DNA of 64,000 bases from Rhodopirellula baltica (GTDB taxonomy: Bacteria > Planctomycetota > Planctomycetia > Pirellulales > Pirellulaceae). The stretch's first letter is position 1; every line of letters begins with the position of its first letter. Below the pieces are notes generated by a model. The model was given only the letters and a program-made list of their open reading frames with translations, did not search any database and had not been told where the DNA came from. Below, one piece after another: positions 1 through 9,145 of this stretch. Position numbers and translations under genes: made by a program. The stretch is from positions 186,001 to 250,000 of the forward strand of contig PPHI01000074.1 in NCBI GenBank assembly GCA_002901265.1, written 5' to 3'.

Positions 1-374
1 GCGGTCAACTGCTCCGGCGTTGGAGTTTCTGGCGAAGCCATTTGATGGGCGAACCAATGCTCGCCGTCTTCGGTCGCATCGAAGTGCAGCTTTTCGACGG
101 GAAGCGGCGATTCGCTTGCGATTTGCCAGCTTTCCCCCTTGTCGACGGAGACGTAAAGTTTCACGCTGCTGGCGGTACTGTTCCCATTGACGTGAAATGG
201 AATGTCAAAGGACCGGGACGCAATCGCGATTACATTGTCCGAACCTTGAGGTTCAGGCGAATCGTTTGCCCTCGCGGGAGTTGCGATCACGCTAATCGCC
301 ATCAAAATGGCAACCACCAACAGGCTTCGTTGGGGGCGGGTGGAACTTGATTGCGTGAAACAAGGCGAGTTCAT
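1..374 (-). CDS. Secreted protein of unknown function, partial (C-terminus outside window)
   Basis: The reading frame is open from an ATG at 374 to the window edge, giving the first 124 residues or so. The N-terminus has a signal peptide: a polar stretch, a hydrophobic core (LLVVAILMAISVIA) and a probable AxA cleavage site (TPARA) near residue 36. The mature part contains a segment (VKLYVSVDKGESW) that resembles the beta-strand repeats of planctomycete surface proteins that compare measured with expected values, but I do not recognise the family. It is divergent from mnmG with about 180 bp between them. The function is unknown; that it is a real gene is likely from the signal peptide and codon pattern. 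Confidence 0.6.
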   Translation of the reverse strand, partial: MNSPCFTQSSSTRPQRSLLVVAILMAISVIATPARANDSPEPQGSDNVIAIASRSFDIPFHVNGNSTASSVKLYVSVDKGESWQIASESPLPVEKLHFDATEDGEHWFAHQMASPETPTPEQLT

Positions 375-555
375 ATCAAATACATCTCGATCGCCCCGCC
401 GGTTGGGTAACCACAGCGGTTGCTCACGTTCCATCGATGGAGCTGGGCCAATGACAGTCATCAAAATCGTCAAAGTCGAGTGAAATCGGTACACACTGTT
501 TTTTGGTCGGCAGTCCAACCTCGAGATCTTGATTTCGAATTAACAACATTCAGCC

Positions 556-2415
556 ATGATTGAATACGAATACGATGTCGTCGTGATCGGTGCGGGCCAC
601 GCCGGGACTGAGGCCGCCGCCGCGGCAGCCCGTCGGGGGGCCAAGACAGCACTGCTGACCACCAATCTGGACACGGTTGGCCAGATGTCGTGCAACCCGG
701 CAATCGGCGGTGTCGCCAAGGGCCAAATCGTTCGCGAAGTCGACGCCCTCGGCGGATTAATGGGTCGGGCAATCGACGCGACGGGCATTCAGTTTCGCCT
801 GCTTAATCGCCGCAAAGGACCGGCGATGCACAGCCCACGCTCGCAGGCCGACAAAAAGGCCTATCAGCAATACATCAAACACGAGATCGAGCTGCAGGAG
901 CATCTGGACCTGAGGCAAGAAACGGTTGAGGACCTGTTGACCGAATCGACACCGCAGGGCGAACGTCTGGTTGGAGTCCAAGTCCGCGGCGACGCGATTT
1001 ATCGTGCTCGCGCGGTGGTGCTAACCACCGGGACGTTCTTGTCAGCGGTGATGCATACCGGCGATGCCAAAACCGCTGGCGGCCGAGCCGGCGAAGGCAC
1101 CACGACAGGAATCAGCGGCGCGCTGCGACGACTTGGTTTCAGCATCGATCGATTCAAAACCGGTACGCCCGCGCGATTGAATCGTCGCACGATCGATTAC
1201 AGCCGTTTGGAAGAACAGCCCGGTGACGACGACCCACAACCATTCTCGTTTTTGAACGACTCGTTGGATCTGGAACAGGTGCCGTGTCATATCGCGATGA
1301 CCAACAAAGCGGTTCACGATTTGATCCGTGCCAACTTACATCGCGCCCCGATGTACAGCGGACAGATCAATTCGCGAGGCCCACGGTACTGTCCATCGAT
1401 CGAAGACAAAGTGGTGCGGTTCGCGGACAAGGATTCGCACCAACTGTTCCTTGAGCCCGAAGGCCACCACACCGAAGAAATCTACGTCAACGGGATCTCG
1501 ACCAGCTTGCCTCGCGACGTTCAAGACGCGATGTTCCGGCAGATCGAAGGCTTAGAAAACGCGCAGATCATGCGTTATGGCTATGCCGTCGAGTATGACT
1601 ACTGTCCGCCCACACAGCTTTGGCCGCACCTTGAAACCAAACTTGTGCCTGGCTTGTTCCTGGCTGGGCAAATCAACGGCACCACAGGGTACGAAGAAGC
1701 TGCCGGCCAGGGATTGATTGCCGGATTGAACGCCGCCGCGCTCGTTGCCAGTGAATCAATGTGGGTGCCGACACGCGATCAAGCTTACCTTGGGGTGTTG
1801 GTTGACGACTTAGTTACAAGCGGCACCGACGAGCCCTATCGAATGTTTACCAGTCGAGCGGAGTTTCGGTTGCTGCTTCGCCAAGACAACGCGGATCGAC
1901 GGTTGACCGCTGACGCCGATCGGCTGGGCCTGATCAGTCAAACTCGCCGCGACAAATTCCAGCAGAAGCTCGCGGATATTGAACGTGCGATGGGATTGTT
2001 GTCCGCCGCTCGCGTCGGAACGGCAAAGGGAGACGTCAAAGGCGACGTTTACCTAAGACGCCCGGAAGTCGATTGGCCGGCGATGTGCGAAATCGTGCCC
2101 GAGCTGAATTCGATCGGCAAGCAAGCTGCGGAACAAGTTGTTTACGACATTAAATACGAAGGCTATGTCAGTCGCCAACGCGATGAAGTGGCGCGACAAC
2201 AACGGATGTTAAAGAAAAAGATTCCACAGTCGTTTGACTACGCCACCATCACGGCGATGCGAACAGAAGCTCGCGAGAAGCTGAGCAACATTCGTCCGGT
2301 GACATTGGATCAAGCACAACGGATTAGCGGGATCACGCCAGCGGACATCGCGTTGTTGTTGGCTTACATCGAATCTCCGTCGAAAGCTTCGGCGGAGAAA
2401 GAATCGAAAAGCTAA
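556..2415 (+). CDS. mnmG: tRNA uridine-5-carboxymethylaminomethyl(34) synthesis enzyme MnmG (GidA)
   Basis: FAD-dependent subunit that acts with the GTPase MnmE to install the carboxymethylaminomethyl group on wobble U34 of several tRNAs in the cytoplasm. The 619-residue length matches the family. Visible motifs in order are the dinucleotide-binding loop VIGAGHAGTEAA at the N-terminus, MSCNPAIGG with the conserved cysteine near residue 47, GPAMHSPRSQADK, the EPEGHHTEEIYVNG segment, and the second FAD-binding segment LFLAGQINGTTGYEEAAGQG. The C-terminal helical domain that contacts MnmE and tRNA is present. The start is an ATG at 556. No mnmE or rsmG is adjacent, so the gene stands alone here. 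The assignment is very secure. Confidence 0.97.
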   Translation: MIEYEYDVVVIGAGHAGTEAAAAAARRGAKTALLTTNLDTVGQMSCNPAIGGVAKGQIVREVDALGGLMGRAIDATGIQFRLLNRRKGPAMHSPRSQADKKAYQQYIKHEIELQEHLDLRQETVEDLLTESTPQGERLVGVQVRGDAIYRARAVVLTTGTFLSAVMHTGDAKTAGGRAGEGTTTGISGALRRLGFSIDRFKTGTPARLNRRTIDYSRLEEQPGDDDPQPFSFLNDSLDLEQVPCHIAMTNKAVHDLIRANLHRAPMYSGQINSRGPRYCPSIEDKVVRFADKDSHQLFLEPEGHHTEEIYVNGISTSLPRDVQDAMFRQIEGLENAQIMRYGYAVEYDYCPPTQLWPHLETKLVPGLFLAGQINGTTGYEEAAGQGLIAGLNAAALVASESMWVPTRDQAYLGVLVDDLVTSGTDEPYRMFTSRAEFRLLLRQDNADRRLTADADRLGLISQTRRDKFQQKLADIERAMGLLSAARVGTAKGDVKGDVYLRRPEVDWPAMCEIVPELNSIGKQAAEQVVYDIKYEGYVSRQRDEVARQQRMLKKKIPQSFDYATITAMRTEAREKLSNIRPVTLDQAQRISGITPADIALLLAYIESPSKASAEKESKS

Positions 2416-2777
2416 GGCGGACGGGAACGTGATCGGATTGAGCACGGGTTGTGCGGTCCCGGTCAGCCTATCTTGACCAAAGCCCGATAATTGGTAAGAT
2501 TCGCTGGTCGGGCAAGATCGGCAAGCTTGAGGATTTCGGAGTTTGCTGTTGCCTGCGTTTTTCGCACAAATTGCGGCAAAGTGATCTTGTGTGCAAACGT
2601 GGGGGTTTTGTTAAAAGACGCGTGTCGTGTTGGTTTGGTGACTAACACAGTTGTGCAGACTTTTGAATAGCACGGAAAGACGCGCGTGATGGGCTGACTT
2701 TGCGATTGGCAAGTGGGTCCACCGACTAACGCACAGGTTGGGAAACGGCTCGTCCTGCAGGGAGGATGGTTTCTGCG
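2416..2777. other. Intergenic region between mnmG and the response regulator
   Basis: About 360 bp with no convincing gene. Short open frames on both strands lack family features or a ribosome binding site. Small hairpins occur just after mnmG (GCAC/GTGC and GGTCA/TGACC near 2437-2475), but no T tract follows them. The promoter of the following gene should lie here; I could not choose a clear -35/-10 pair. Confidence 0.5.
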
Positions 2778-3362
2778 ATGACCACGAAAACGGTCTTTAC
2801 GACAGGCGAAGCGGCCAAAATTTGCAAAGTCAGTCAGCAAACGATTATTCGTTGCTTTGACAATGGCTCGCTGAAAGGCTTTCGCGTACCGGGCAGCAAG
2901 TTTAGGCGAATTCCACGTGAGCAGCTTTATCTGTTCATGAAAGACAACGGGATTCCCACCGATGCCCTCGAGAGCGGAAAGAAAAAACTATTGATCGTCG
3001 ACGACGACCAGGACTTGGTCGAGTTGATGAAGGAAGGATTCGAGCGCGATGGTCGCTTTGATATCCGCACCGCAAACAACGGGTTTGATGCCGGAATGGG
3101 CGTCAAAGAGTTCCGTCCCGACCTTGTGGTCTTGGACGTGATGCTTCCCGATATCAACGGAAAAGAAGTTTGCCAACGTGTTCGCAGTGATCCGGCCTTG
3201 GATATGGTCAAGATCCTGTGCATCTCCGGGATGGTCGAACACAACAAAGTCGACGCTTTGAAAGCGGCCGGTGCAAACGATTTCATGCAAAAGCCGTTCG
3301 CGATCGACGACCTTGTGTTGCGATCCTGCGAGCTGTTGGAAATGGAACGTAGCGTCAGCTAA
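2778..3362 (+). CDS. Response regulator with N-terminal excisionase/MerR-type helix-turn-helix and C-terminal receiver domain
   Basis: Two-domain regulator. Residues 7-50 or so form a helix-turn-helix of the excisionase/BldC type (FTTGEAAKICKVSQQTIIR, then GSLKGFRVPGSKFRRI), expected to bind DNA. From about residue 72 a CheY-like receiver follows, with the acidic pair in LLIVDDDQDL, the phospho-acceptor aspartate in LVVLDVMLPD and the conserved lysine in MQKPF. This DNA-binding-first order is the reverse of OmpR and NarL proteins. Two in-frame ATGs exist: 2766 directly abuts the GGAGG at 2761-2765, while 2778 has a 12-base spacing, so I prefer 2778. The histidine kinase gene follows 25 bp downstream and is the likely partner. 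Confidence 0.85.
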   Translation: MTTKTVFTTGEAAKICKVSQQTIIRCFDNGSLKGFRVPGSKFRRIPREQLYLFMKDNGIPTDALESGKKKLLIVDDDQDLVELMKEGFERDGRFDIRTANNGFDAGMGVKEFRPDLVVLDVMLPDINGKEVCQRVRSDPALDMVKILCISGMVEHNKVDALKAAGANDFMQKPFAIDDLVLRSCELLEMERSVS

Positions 3363-3387
3363 TCCGTTGTTCTAGAAAATCGAGACG

Positions 3388-4752
3388 GTGGTAGTCACCC
3401 CTTCAACGACGGATGAGCCGATGGTTTCGCAATCGACTCGAACGCTTGGTTGGTGGGGACTGTTGCCACCGATCGTTGCCCCTGCGGAGTCTCCGGAATC
3501 GGACTTCACTGCGCAGCCGGTACGGTATTGGTTGCCTTTGTCCGACCGGGCAATGGCAGCGATCTCATTGGCTTTCTCCAGCGACGCCCCATCCGATGAT
3601 CAACCTTCGGATGCGAAGGTCGTTTTGCAGCGCGTGAAACGTGCGCTCGCCAATGATCCGCCATTGTTGATGTACGCAATGCTGACGGTGCCAGCAGGCC
3701 TAGCAGTCTCATTGACTGAATTGGCCGAGTGGATCTTGATGCCTGAGTTTGCCGCTCGCTTTTCCGATGGCGAATGGATGCTTGCGGCGCCGGCTATCCT
3801 CGACCGGCACCAGAATCGTTGGTCGCGTCTGATGGCTCGCGCGGCGAATCAGTCACCAACCGATTGGCTGGATCAGGTCACCGATTGGCTGGATGTGATT
3901 TCACCGGCAGTCGCCAACGATTTCTCGGTGGAAATGCCGCGACTGATCTGGGATGGCGACGACTCGATGGACGCTGAAGCTTCGCCAGACGGCAGTCAGC
4001 TTTTGCATGTACTCGCACGGGCGGCCGAAAAAGGTCGCAGCGATCGACAGCGGATCGAGAGTTTGGCCGAACATCGCAAGTTATCCGCCGCCAAGCAACT
4101 CGCCTACGGATTGAGTCACGAGATCAACAATCCGTTGGCCAATATTTCGGCACGTGCCCAATCGTTGGCACACGACGAGGCTGATTCGCGTCGCCGCGAG
4201 TCGTTGGAACAAATCGTCCGGCAAGTCTTTCGGGCGCACGAAATGATTGCCGGGTTGATGTTCTACGCCAATCCGACCGAACCCGATGTTGAGCCGTTCC
4301 AACTCGCGGAAGTGGTTCGTGAAGCATTCGATGAATTCCAATCGCTGGCAGAAGAGCAGGGGAGTCGATTGTTAATCGAGTTGCCAGGTGAACCGGTTTC
4401 TCCACCGGAGCAGAACCGATGGAGCGGTGACCGCATGATGATTTTGGAAGCGATTCGTGTTTTGGTTCGCAATGCGTTGGAAGCGGTGGGACATGACGGA
4501 ACCATTGTCTTGTCGCTTCAATCGGAGCCAGACCGCTGGGAGATTCATGTCGCCGATAGCGGGCCGGGGCTATCCACGGAGGCTTCCAAGCACGCATTCG
4601 ATCCGTATTACAGCGGGCGTGAAGCGGGGCGCGGTTTGGGGCTTGGCCTTTGCCGGGCGTACCGCATCGCCGAACTGCATGGTGCGGCGATTTCGCTGTC
4701 CGGTGGACTTGCCGGTTGCGTGGCAACGATCACGTTGCCAACGCAACACTGA
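3388..4752 (+). CDS. Sensor histidine kinase
   Basis: HATPase-type kinase likely to phosphorylate the preceding response regulator. Counting from the GTG at 3388, the H-box LSHEINNPLANIS has its phospho-histidine near residue 244. The ATP-binding domain follows, with the N-box LVRNALEAVG, the G1 box VADSGPGLS and the G2 box GRGLGLGLC. The first 220 residues or so have no clear transmembrane helix and no PAS or GAF motif that I can name, so the kinase looks cytoplasmic and its signal is unknown. An ATG at 3421 is a possible alternative start. Its spacing and orientation indicate co-transcription with the regulator. Confidence 0.9.
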   Translation: MVVTPSTTDEPMVSQSTRTLGWWGLLPPIVAPAESPESDFTAQPVRYWLPLSDRAMAAISLAFSSDAPSDDQPSDAKVVLQRVKRALANDPPLLMYAMLTVPAGLAVSLTELAEWILMPEFAARFSDGEWMLAAPAILDRHQNRWSRLMARAANQSPTDWLDQVTDWLDVISPAVANDFSVEMPRLIWDGDDSMDAEASPDGSQLLHVLARAAEKGRSDRQRIESLAEHRKLSAAKQLAYGLSHEINNPLANISARAQSLAHDEADSRRRESLEQIVRQVFRAHEMIAGLMFYANPTEPDVEPFQLAEVVREAFDEFQSLAEEQGSRLLIELPGEPVSPPEQNRWSGDRMMILEAIRVLVRNALEAVGHDGTIVLSLQSEPDRWEIHVADSGPGLSTEASKHAFDPYYSGREAGRGLGLGLCRAYRIAELHGAAISLSGGLAGCVATITLPTQH

Positions 4753-4762
4753 AATCCGATTG

Positions 4763-5662
4763 CTATTTCGAACGACGACGTGATCGGACAAAGACGGTCA
4801 TCGAGCCGAGCAGCAGCGCTAAGCCAGCAGATGGCTCTGGGATCGCGCTGATTCCTGACGGTGAAGTTCCGACCGAAAGTGCGCCGAGTTCCTGCCAAGT
4901 CATGCTGCCGTCGTACGTTTTGGGAACGCCGTTCAAGTCTTGGTTGAACGAATTGTCTTGCGTGGCCGTTGCCAGCACAAAACTAAGCGAGGATGATTGA
5001 TCGATGCTGATCGCAGATTCGGTTTGCATCCAATCGACGATCGATTGGTAGGGCAACGCGAAGCTGAGGAAGTAGTCGGTTTCTCGGTCTGAATCCAAGT
5101 CGGTTTCGGCGGTATCGACGGCCGCGTAGTGGTAGTTCGAAGCGGTTTCGGCAAAGGTTTGTAGCGGTCCGGTGATGCTGGTCGTGTTCGGCGAAATATT
5201 TAGATCCGATCCGGTCCCATAGATTGCCAGTTCATCCGCAGACCCCTGGTTGTGAACACCGACATACAAGTCCAGCGCACCGTCTTGGTTGGCATCCATT
5301 CCGACAAACAGGTTGCGCGAAAATCCGCTGCTGTCGCCTGCCCCTAGGCGAACACGAAACAGCAGGCTTCCGTCCGTCCAATTTCCTGGGGTTCCGCCAT
5401 CATCAAACTGGTAAAAAAACGACGGGTTGGACGAGTTTCCAACGATGTCAGAGATGGAGCGTGCGTTTCCGGTTTGTTGATCGTCGAAGTAATCGGATTG
5501 GCCTGGTCCAGCAAACTGAACAGCATTCCAAGACGGAGTCAGGTCGGTGACCGTAGCCGCATGTGAAAACGGTTGCGGCGCCGAAACCAGGGCGCAGGCG
5601 ATACCCAGGGCGCGGGCAACAGAGAAGGAGAAAATGCGATTGTTTCGAAGGAGTCGATTCAT
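4763..5662 (-). CDS. PEP-CTERM sorting domain protein, exported
   Basis: An exported protein of 299 residues of unknown function. The C-terminus is a classic PEP-CTERM signal: IPEPSAGLALLLG, a hydrophobic segment and the basic tail RSRRRSK. Such signals are recognised by an exosortase/archaeosortase-type transpeptidase in EPS-producing bacteria. I chose the ATG at 5662 because it is followed at once by a signal peptide (MNRLLRNNRIFSF, then SVARALGIACALVSA); the frame stays open upstream to 6025 but that part is not protein-like. The mature region holds a possible beta-sandwich with repeated D-rich turns (MDANQDGALDLYVGVH). It converges on the histidine kinase gene with a 10-bp gap. Confidence 0.8.
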   Translation of the reverse strand: MNRLLRNNRIFSFSVARALGIACALVSAPQPFSHAATVTDLTPSWNAVQFAGPGQSDYFDDQQTGNARSISDIVGNSSNPSFFYQFDDGGTPGNWTDGSLLFRVRLGAGDSSGFSRNLFVGMDANQDGALDLYVGVHNQGSADELAIYGTGSDLNISPNTTSITGPLQTFAETASNYHYAAVDTAETDLDSDRETDYFLSFALPYQSIVDWMQTESAISIDQSSSLSFVLATATQDNSFNQDLNGVPKTYDGSMTWQELGALSVGTSPSGISAIPEPSAGLALLLGSMTVFVRSRRRSK

Positions 5663-6030
5663 TGCGAAAGTCGTTGCGCCAGTGGCGTTTCGGCGGGGCA
5701 AGTTGGTTTCACGGTCGTTGTCATCTGTTTGCCAGGACCGTTGAAAAGTGTCGTAGAGGTCGACAGGCACACAGAGATAAGTTGTTAGATCCGATGACGG
5801 GGGATGAGGGAGGACCCTCACGCAAAGATTCACGCTCATTTCGGTAGGGAAGGGGCGGTTGTTCCGATCCCGCAGACTTTGAAGAGAAATCGCTTTGCCG
5901 AACAGGAAGCTTTGCCGAACAGGAAAACGTCCGACGCGGATTTGGGGTCGGACAGGTGGTAGGCAAACTGGCTGGTTATGCTTGATAATCGCGGTTTGAC
6001 TATTCGAACCGATTCCAGAGTCCAAGATTC
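5663..6030. other. Divergent intergenic region between the PEP-CTERM gene and gatA
   Basis: About 370 bp that should hold both promoters. It contains a perfect 17-bp tandem duplication at 5892-5925 and one GGGAAGGG octamer at 5847. Several short frames are open on both strands, but none has a recognisable product. Confidence 0.5.
5892..5925. repeat. Perfect 17-bp tandem direct repeat
   Basis: The unit GCTTTGCCGAACAGGAA occurs twice with no spacer. It lies about 105 bp upstream of the gatA start and about 230 bp upstream of the PEP-CTERM gene. It could be a recent slippage duplication or a pair of protein-binding sites. Confidence 0.85.
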
Positions 6031-7488
6031 ATGCTCGATTCTGCATTTGAGTTGCTGCGCAAACAGGCTGACGGCGAGGTGTCTGCGGTGGAGATCGCCG
6101 GTCAAGCGATCGACGCGATCGAAGCCTCGCAATCGCTGCATAATGCATACACCCATGTGGACCGCGACCTCGCACTCGCAACGGCGAAAGCGATCGACGA
6201 AAAACGTGCCGCCGGTAAACCACTCGGTGCCTTGGCGGGCGTCCCTGTTGCGGTCAAAGACGTCTTGTGCACTGCCGATATGCCAACCACTTGCTCGTCC
6301 GAGATGCTGCGTGGTTTTCGCCCTCCGTACGACGCGACCGTGGTCGAAAAACTGCGTGCCGCCGATGCCGTCATTGTTGGCAAGACCAACATGGACGAAT
6401 TTGCGATGGGCGGCAGCACCGAAACGGGAGCCTTCGGCGCGACGACCAACCCTTGGGATACCAAGCGGACGCCGGGCGGCAGTAGCGGCGGTGCGACCGC
6501 AGCGGTCGCGGCGCAAACCGTACCGTTAAGCCTGGGAACCGATACCGGCGGTTCCATTCGCCAGCCGAGCGCGTTCTGCGGTGTGACCGGGCTGAAGCCG
6601 ACCTATGGGCGTGTCAGCCGATACGGGTTGGTCGCTTTCGCAAGCAGTCTCGATCAAATCGGACCGATCGCATGGAGTGCAAAAGAATGCGCCCTGCTGA
6701 TGAATACCATCGCTGGTCATGAGCCTCGCGATTCGACGTCATTGAACAAAGACGTGCCGGATTATGTTGCCGCGACCGAGTCGAATGATTTGCGTGGCAT
6801 GCGAATCGGCGTCCTTCGAGAATCGATGGAAGCCGAAGGTGTGGATGCGGACGTTCGTGCCGCTGTGGCACATGCGATTGGTGTGTATGCCGAACTGGGG
6901 GCCGAAATTATCGACGTGGATCTCCCACACCGCGAGTATTGGGTGCCGACCTATTACGTAATCGCGCCCAGCGAAGCGAGCAGTAATTTGTCTCGATACG
7001 ACGGTGCACACTATGGGCATCGCAGCGAAACCGGGACCAACTTGGAAGCGATGTATTGCAAGAGCCGCGCCGAAGGATTTGGCGACGAGGTCAAACGGCG
7101 AATCATGATCGGAACTTATGCGTTAAGCGAAGGCTACGCTGACCAATACTACAACCAAGCGTTAAAGGTCCGCCGACTGATTCGCGGCGATTACGACGCA
7201 GCGTTTTCCCAAGTCGATGTCTTACTCGGGCCGGTCACACCAACGCCTGCGTTTGAACTCGGCGCGAAGCTGGATGACCCGATTCAAATGTACCTTTGCG
7301 ACTTGTTTACCGTCGGTGCAAACTTGGCCGGCGTTCCCGCAATGTCCCTGCCCGCAGGACTGAACGAACAGGGATTGCCGCTTGGCATTCAATTGCAAGC
7401 CCCGGCACTTGAAGAAGCTCGACTGTTGTTTGCCGCTTCGGCATTTCAGTCGGCAACGGACTATCACACCAAACGACCACGCGGATAA
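6031..7488 (+). CDS. gatA: Asp-tRNA(Asn)/Glu-tRNA(Gln) amidotransferase subunit A
   Basis: Glutaminase subunit of the GatCAB complex, which converts misacylated Glu-tRNA(Gln) and/or Asp-tRNA(Asn) into Gln-tRNA(Gln) or Asn-tRNA(Asn). The amidase signature is complete: lysine near residue 76 (VAVKDVLC), the cis-serine near 151 (TPGGSSGGA) and the nucleophilic serine near 175 (GTDTGGSIRQPS), with GLKPTYGRVSRYG after it. The length of 485 residues is normal. gatB begins 4 bases after the stop, so the two are an operon. No gatC was found next to them; the small subunit must be elsewhere in the genome. Confidence 0.97.
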   Translation: MLDSAFELLRKQADGEVSAVEIAGQAIDAIEASQSLHNAYTHVDRDLALATAKAIDEKRAAGKPLGALAGVPVAVKDVLCTADMPTTCSSEMLRGFRPPYDATVVEKLRAADAVIVGKTNMDEFAMGGSTETGAFGATTNPWDTKRTPGGSSGGATAAVAAQTVPLSLGTDTGGSIRQPSAFCGVTGLKPTYGRVSRYGLVAFASSLDQIGPIAWSAKECALLMNTIAGHEPRDSTSLNKDVPDYVAATESNDLRGMRIGVLRESMEAEGVDADVRAAVAHAIGVYAELGAEIIDVDLPHREYWVPTYYVIAPSEASSNLSRYDGAHYGHRSETGTNLEAMYCKSRAEGFGDEVKRRIMIGTYALSEGYADQYYNQALKVRRLIRGDYDAAFSQVDVLLGPVTPTPAFELGAKLDDPIQMYLCDLFTVGANLAGVPAMSLPAGLNEQGLPLGIQLQAPALEEARLLFAASAFQSATDYHTKRPRG

Positions 7489-7491
7489 GCC

Positions 7492-8964
7492 ATGGCTGAG
7501 CTACCGACTAAAACGATCATTGGGCTGGAAGTCCACGTCCAACTGCGAACGAAAACGAAGTTGTTTTGCGGATGCAGCACCAAGTTTGGTGGTGCACCCA
7601 ACACACAAGTCTGTCCAGTTTGTTTGGGACTACCCGGCGCATTGCCGGTAATCAACGAACAAGCAATCGAGCTGGCGATCCGCGCCGGTTTGGCTATTGA
7701 TTGTGATATCCCGCCGATGACCAAGTGGGATCGAAAGCAGTACTTCTATCCTGACCTACCCAAAGGGTACCAGATCAGCCAATTCGATTTGCCGATCTGT
7801 GTCGATGGAGTCTTGGAGATCGAAGACCCGGCAGATCCCGATGCGACGCGCAAAATCCGAATCACGCGCGCCCATTTGGAAGAGGACGCCGGCAAGAGCA
7901 TGCACGACGAAGCCGCCGGCAGCGGCGACAGCCGGATCGACTTGAACCGCTGTGGTACGCCGCTGTTGGAAATCGTTAGCGAGCCAGATTTGCGCACGGC
8001 CGAAGAGTGCTTGGCGTACCTCACCAAGCTGAAAGAGACGATGGTTCACCTCGGCGTTTCGGACTGTGAAATGCAAGAAGGATCATTGCGTGTCGATGCC
8101 AATGTGAATTTGGAAATCGATCGACATGGCGAAGTCATTCGCACGCCAATTGTCGAAATCAAAAACATGAACAGCTTCCGCAATGTCGCTTCCGCGTTGC
8201 ATTACGAAGTGAAACGACAATATGCCGAATGGGAAGAGAACGGTTGGACCAAGGAAACCAAAGGGAAGCGAACCTTTGGGTGGGACGACGTCAAAGAGGT
8301 CACGTACCCGCAGCGTGAAAAAGAAGAGTCGGCTGACTATCGCTACTTCCCATGTCCTGACCTCTTGCCCGTCCGAATCACGCAGGAACGTGTGGAGGAG
8401 ATCCGTCAGACACTCGGTGAAACTCCCGGCGAAGCTCGTCAGCGTTTACAGAAGCAATACGGCATCAAAGAATACGACGCCGACGTAATCGTGTCGCAGG
8501 GCCGCGCGATGGTGGAGTATTTTGATGAGGTCGCGACACAATGCGGTGACGGAAAACGAGCTAGCAGTTGGATCCAGCAAGACGTCTTGCGGACGCTGAA
8601 AGAACAAAACGCAGATATCGAAACGTTTCCGGTCGGTGCCACTGAACTGGGGCAATTGTTGGCGATGGTCAGTAAAGGCGAATTGCCAAACGATCGCGCC
8701 CGCGATGTTTTCAAACACATTCTGGAAAATGGTGGCAGCGTCGAGAACGCCGTCTCGTCACTTGGGATCGAAGCCGTCGACGAATCCGAACTGGAATCGC
8801 TTGTGCAGAGCCTTCTGGACGCGAACCCCAAAGTTGTCGAGGACCTGCAAAACGGGAACCAAAAGGCGATCGGACCGTTGATCGGGCAGGCAAAAAAGAA
8901 AAACCCGAACGCAGATCCACAAACTGTGCGACAAATTGCCTTGCGGTTGATTGAGCAAGCCTAG
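7492..8964 (+). CDS. gatB: Asp-tRNA(Asn)/Glu-tRNA(Gln) amidotransferase subunit B
   Basis: The tRNA-binding and kinase subunit of GatCAB, which activates the misacylated amino acid with ATP before transfer of ammonia from GatA. The N-terminal cradle domain shows GLEVHVQLRTKTKLFCGC and CPVCLGLPGALPV, carrying the zinc-ligand cysteines, then GYQISQFDLPIC and the LEEDAGKSMH segment of the active site. The C-terminal region from about residue 340 is the helical and YqeY-like tail that binds the tRNA elbow. The length of 490 residues is typical. It is transcribed with gatA (3-base gap). Confidence 0.97.
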   Translation: MAELPTKTIIGLEVHVQLRTKTKLFCGCSTKFGGAPNTQVCPVCLGLPGALPVINEQAIELAIRAGLAIDCDIPPMTKWDRKQYFYPDLPKGYQISQFDLPICVDGVLEIEDPADPDATRKIRITRAHLEEDAGKSMHDEAAGSGDSRIDLNRCGTPLLEIVSEPDLRTAEECLAYLTKLKETMVHLGVSDCEMQEGSLRVDANVNLEIDRHGEVIRTPIVEIKNMNSFRNVASALHYEVKRQYAEWEENGWTKETKGKRTFGWDDVKEVTYPQREKEESADYRYFPCPDLLPVRITQERVEEIRQTLGETPGEARQRLQKQYGIKEYDADVIVSQGRAMVEYFDEVATQCGDGKRASSWIQQDVLRTLKEQNADIETFPVGATELGQLLAMVSKGELPNDRARDVFKHILENGGSVENAVSSLGIEAVDESELESLVQSLLDANPKVVEDLQNGNQKAIGPLIGQAKKKNPNADPQTVRQIALRLIEQA

Positions 8965-9145
8965 CAAACCTGCCCAACCCGTAAGGTAAAGTTGGAACAA
9001 AACGAGTTACCATCGATTGGTCACACGAGAGTGATTGTCGCGCCGCCGATCAGTCGATGGTAATACCGTTTCACCGCACGATTGGGACTGCCGCAGAGGC
9101 GGTCGCATTATGAGGATTGTTGCCGACTTTGACGGGTAAGGTCTG

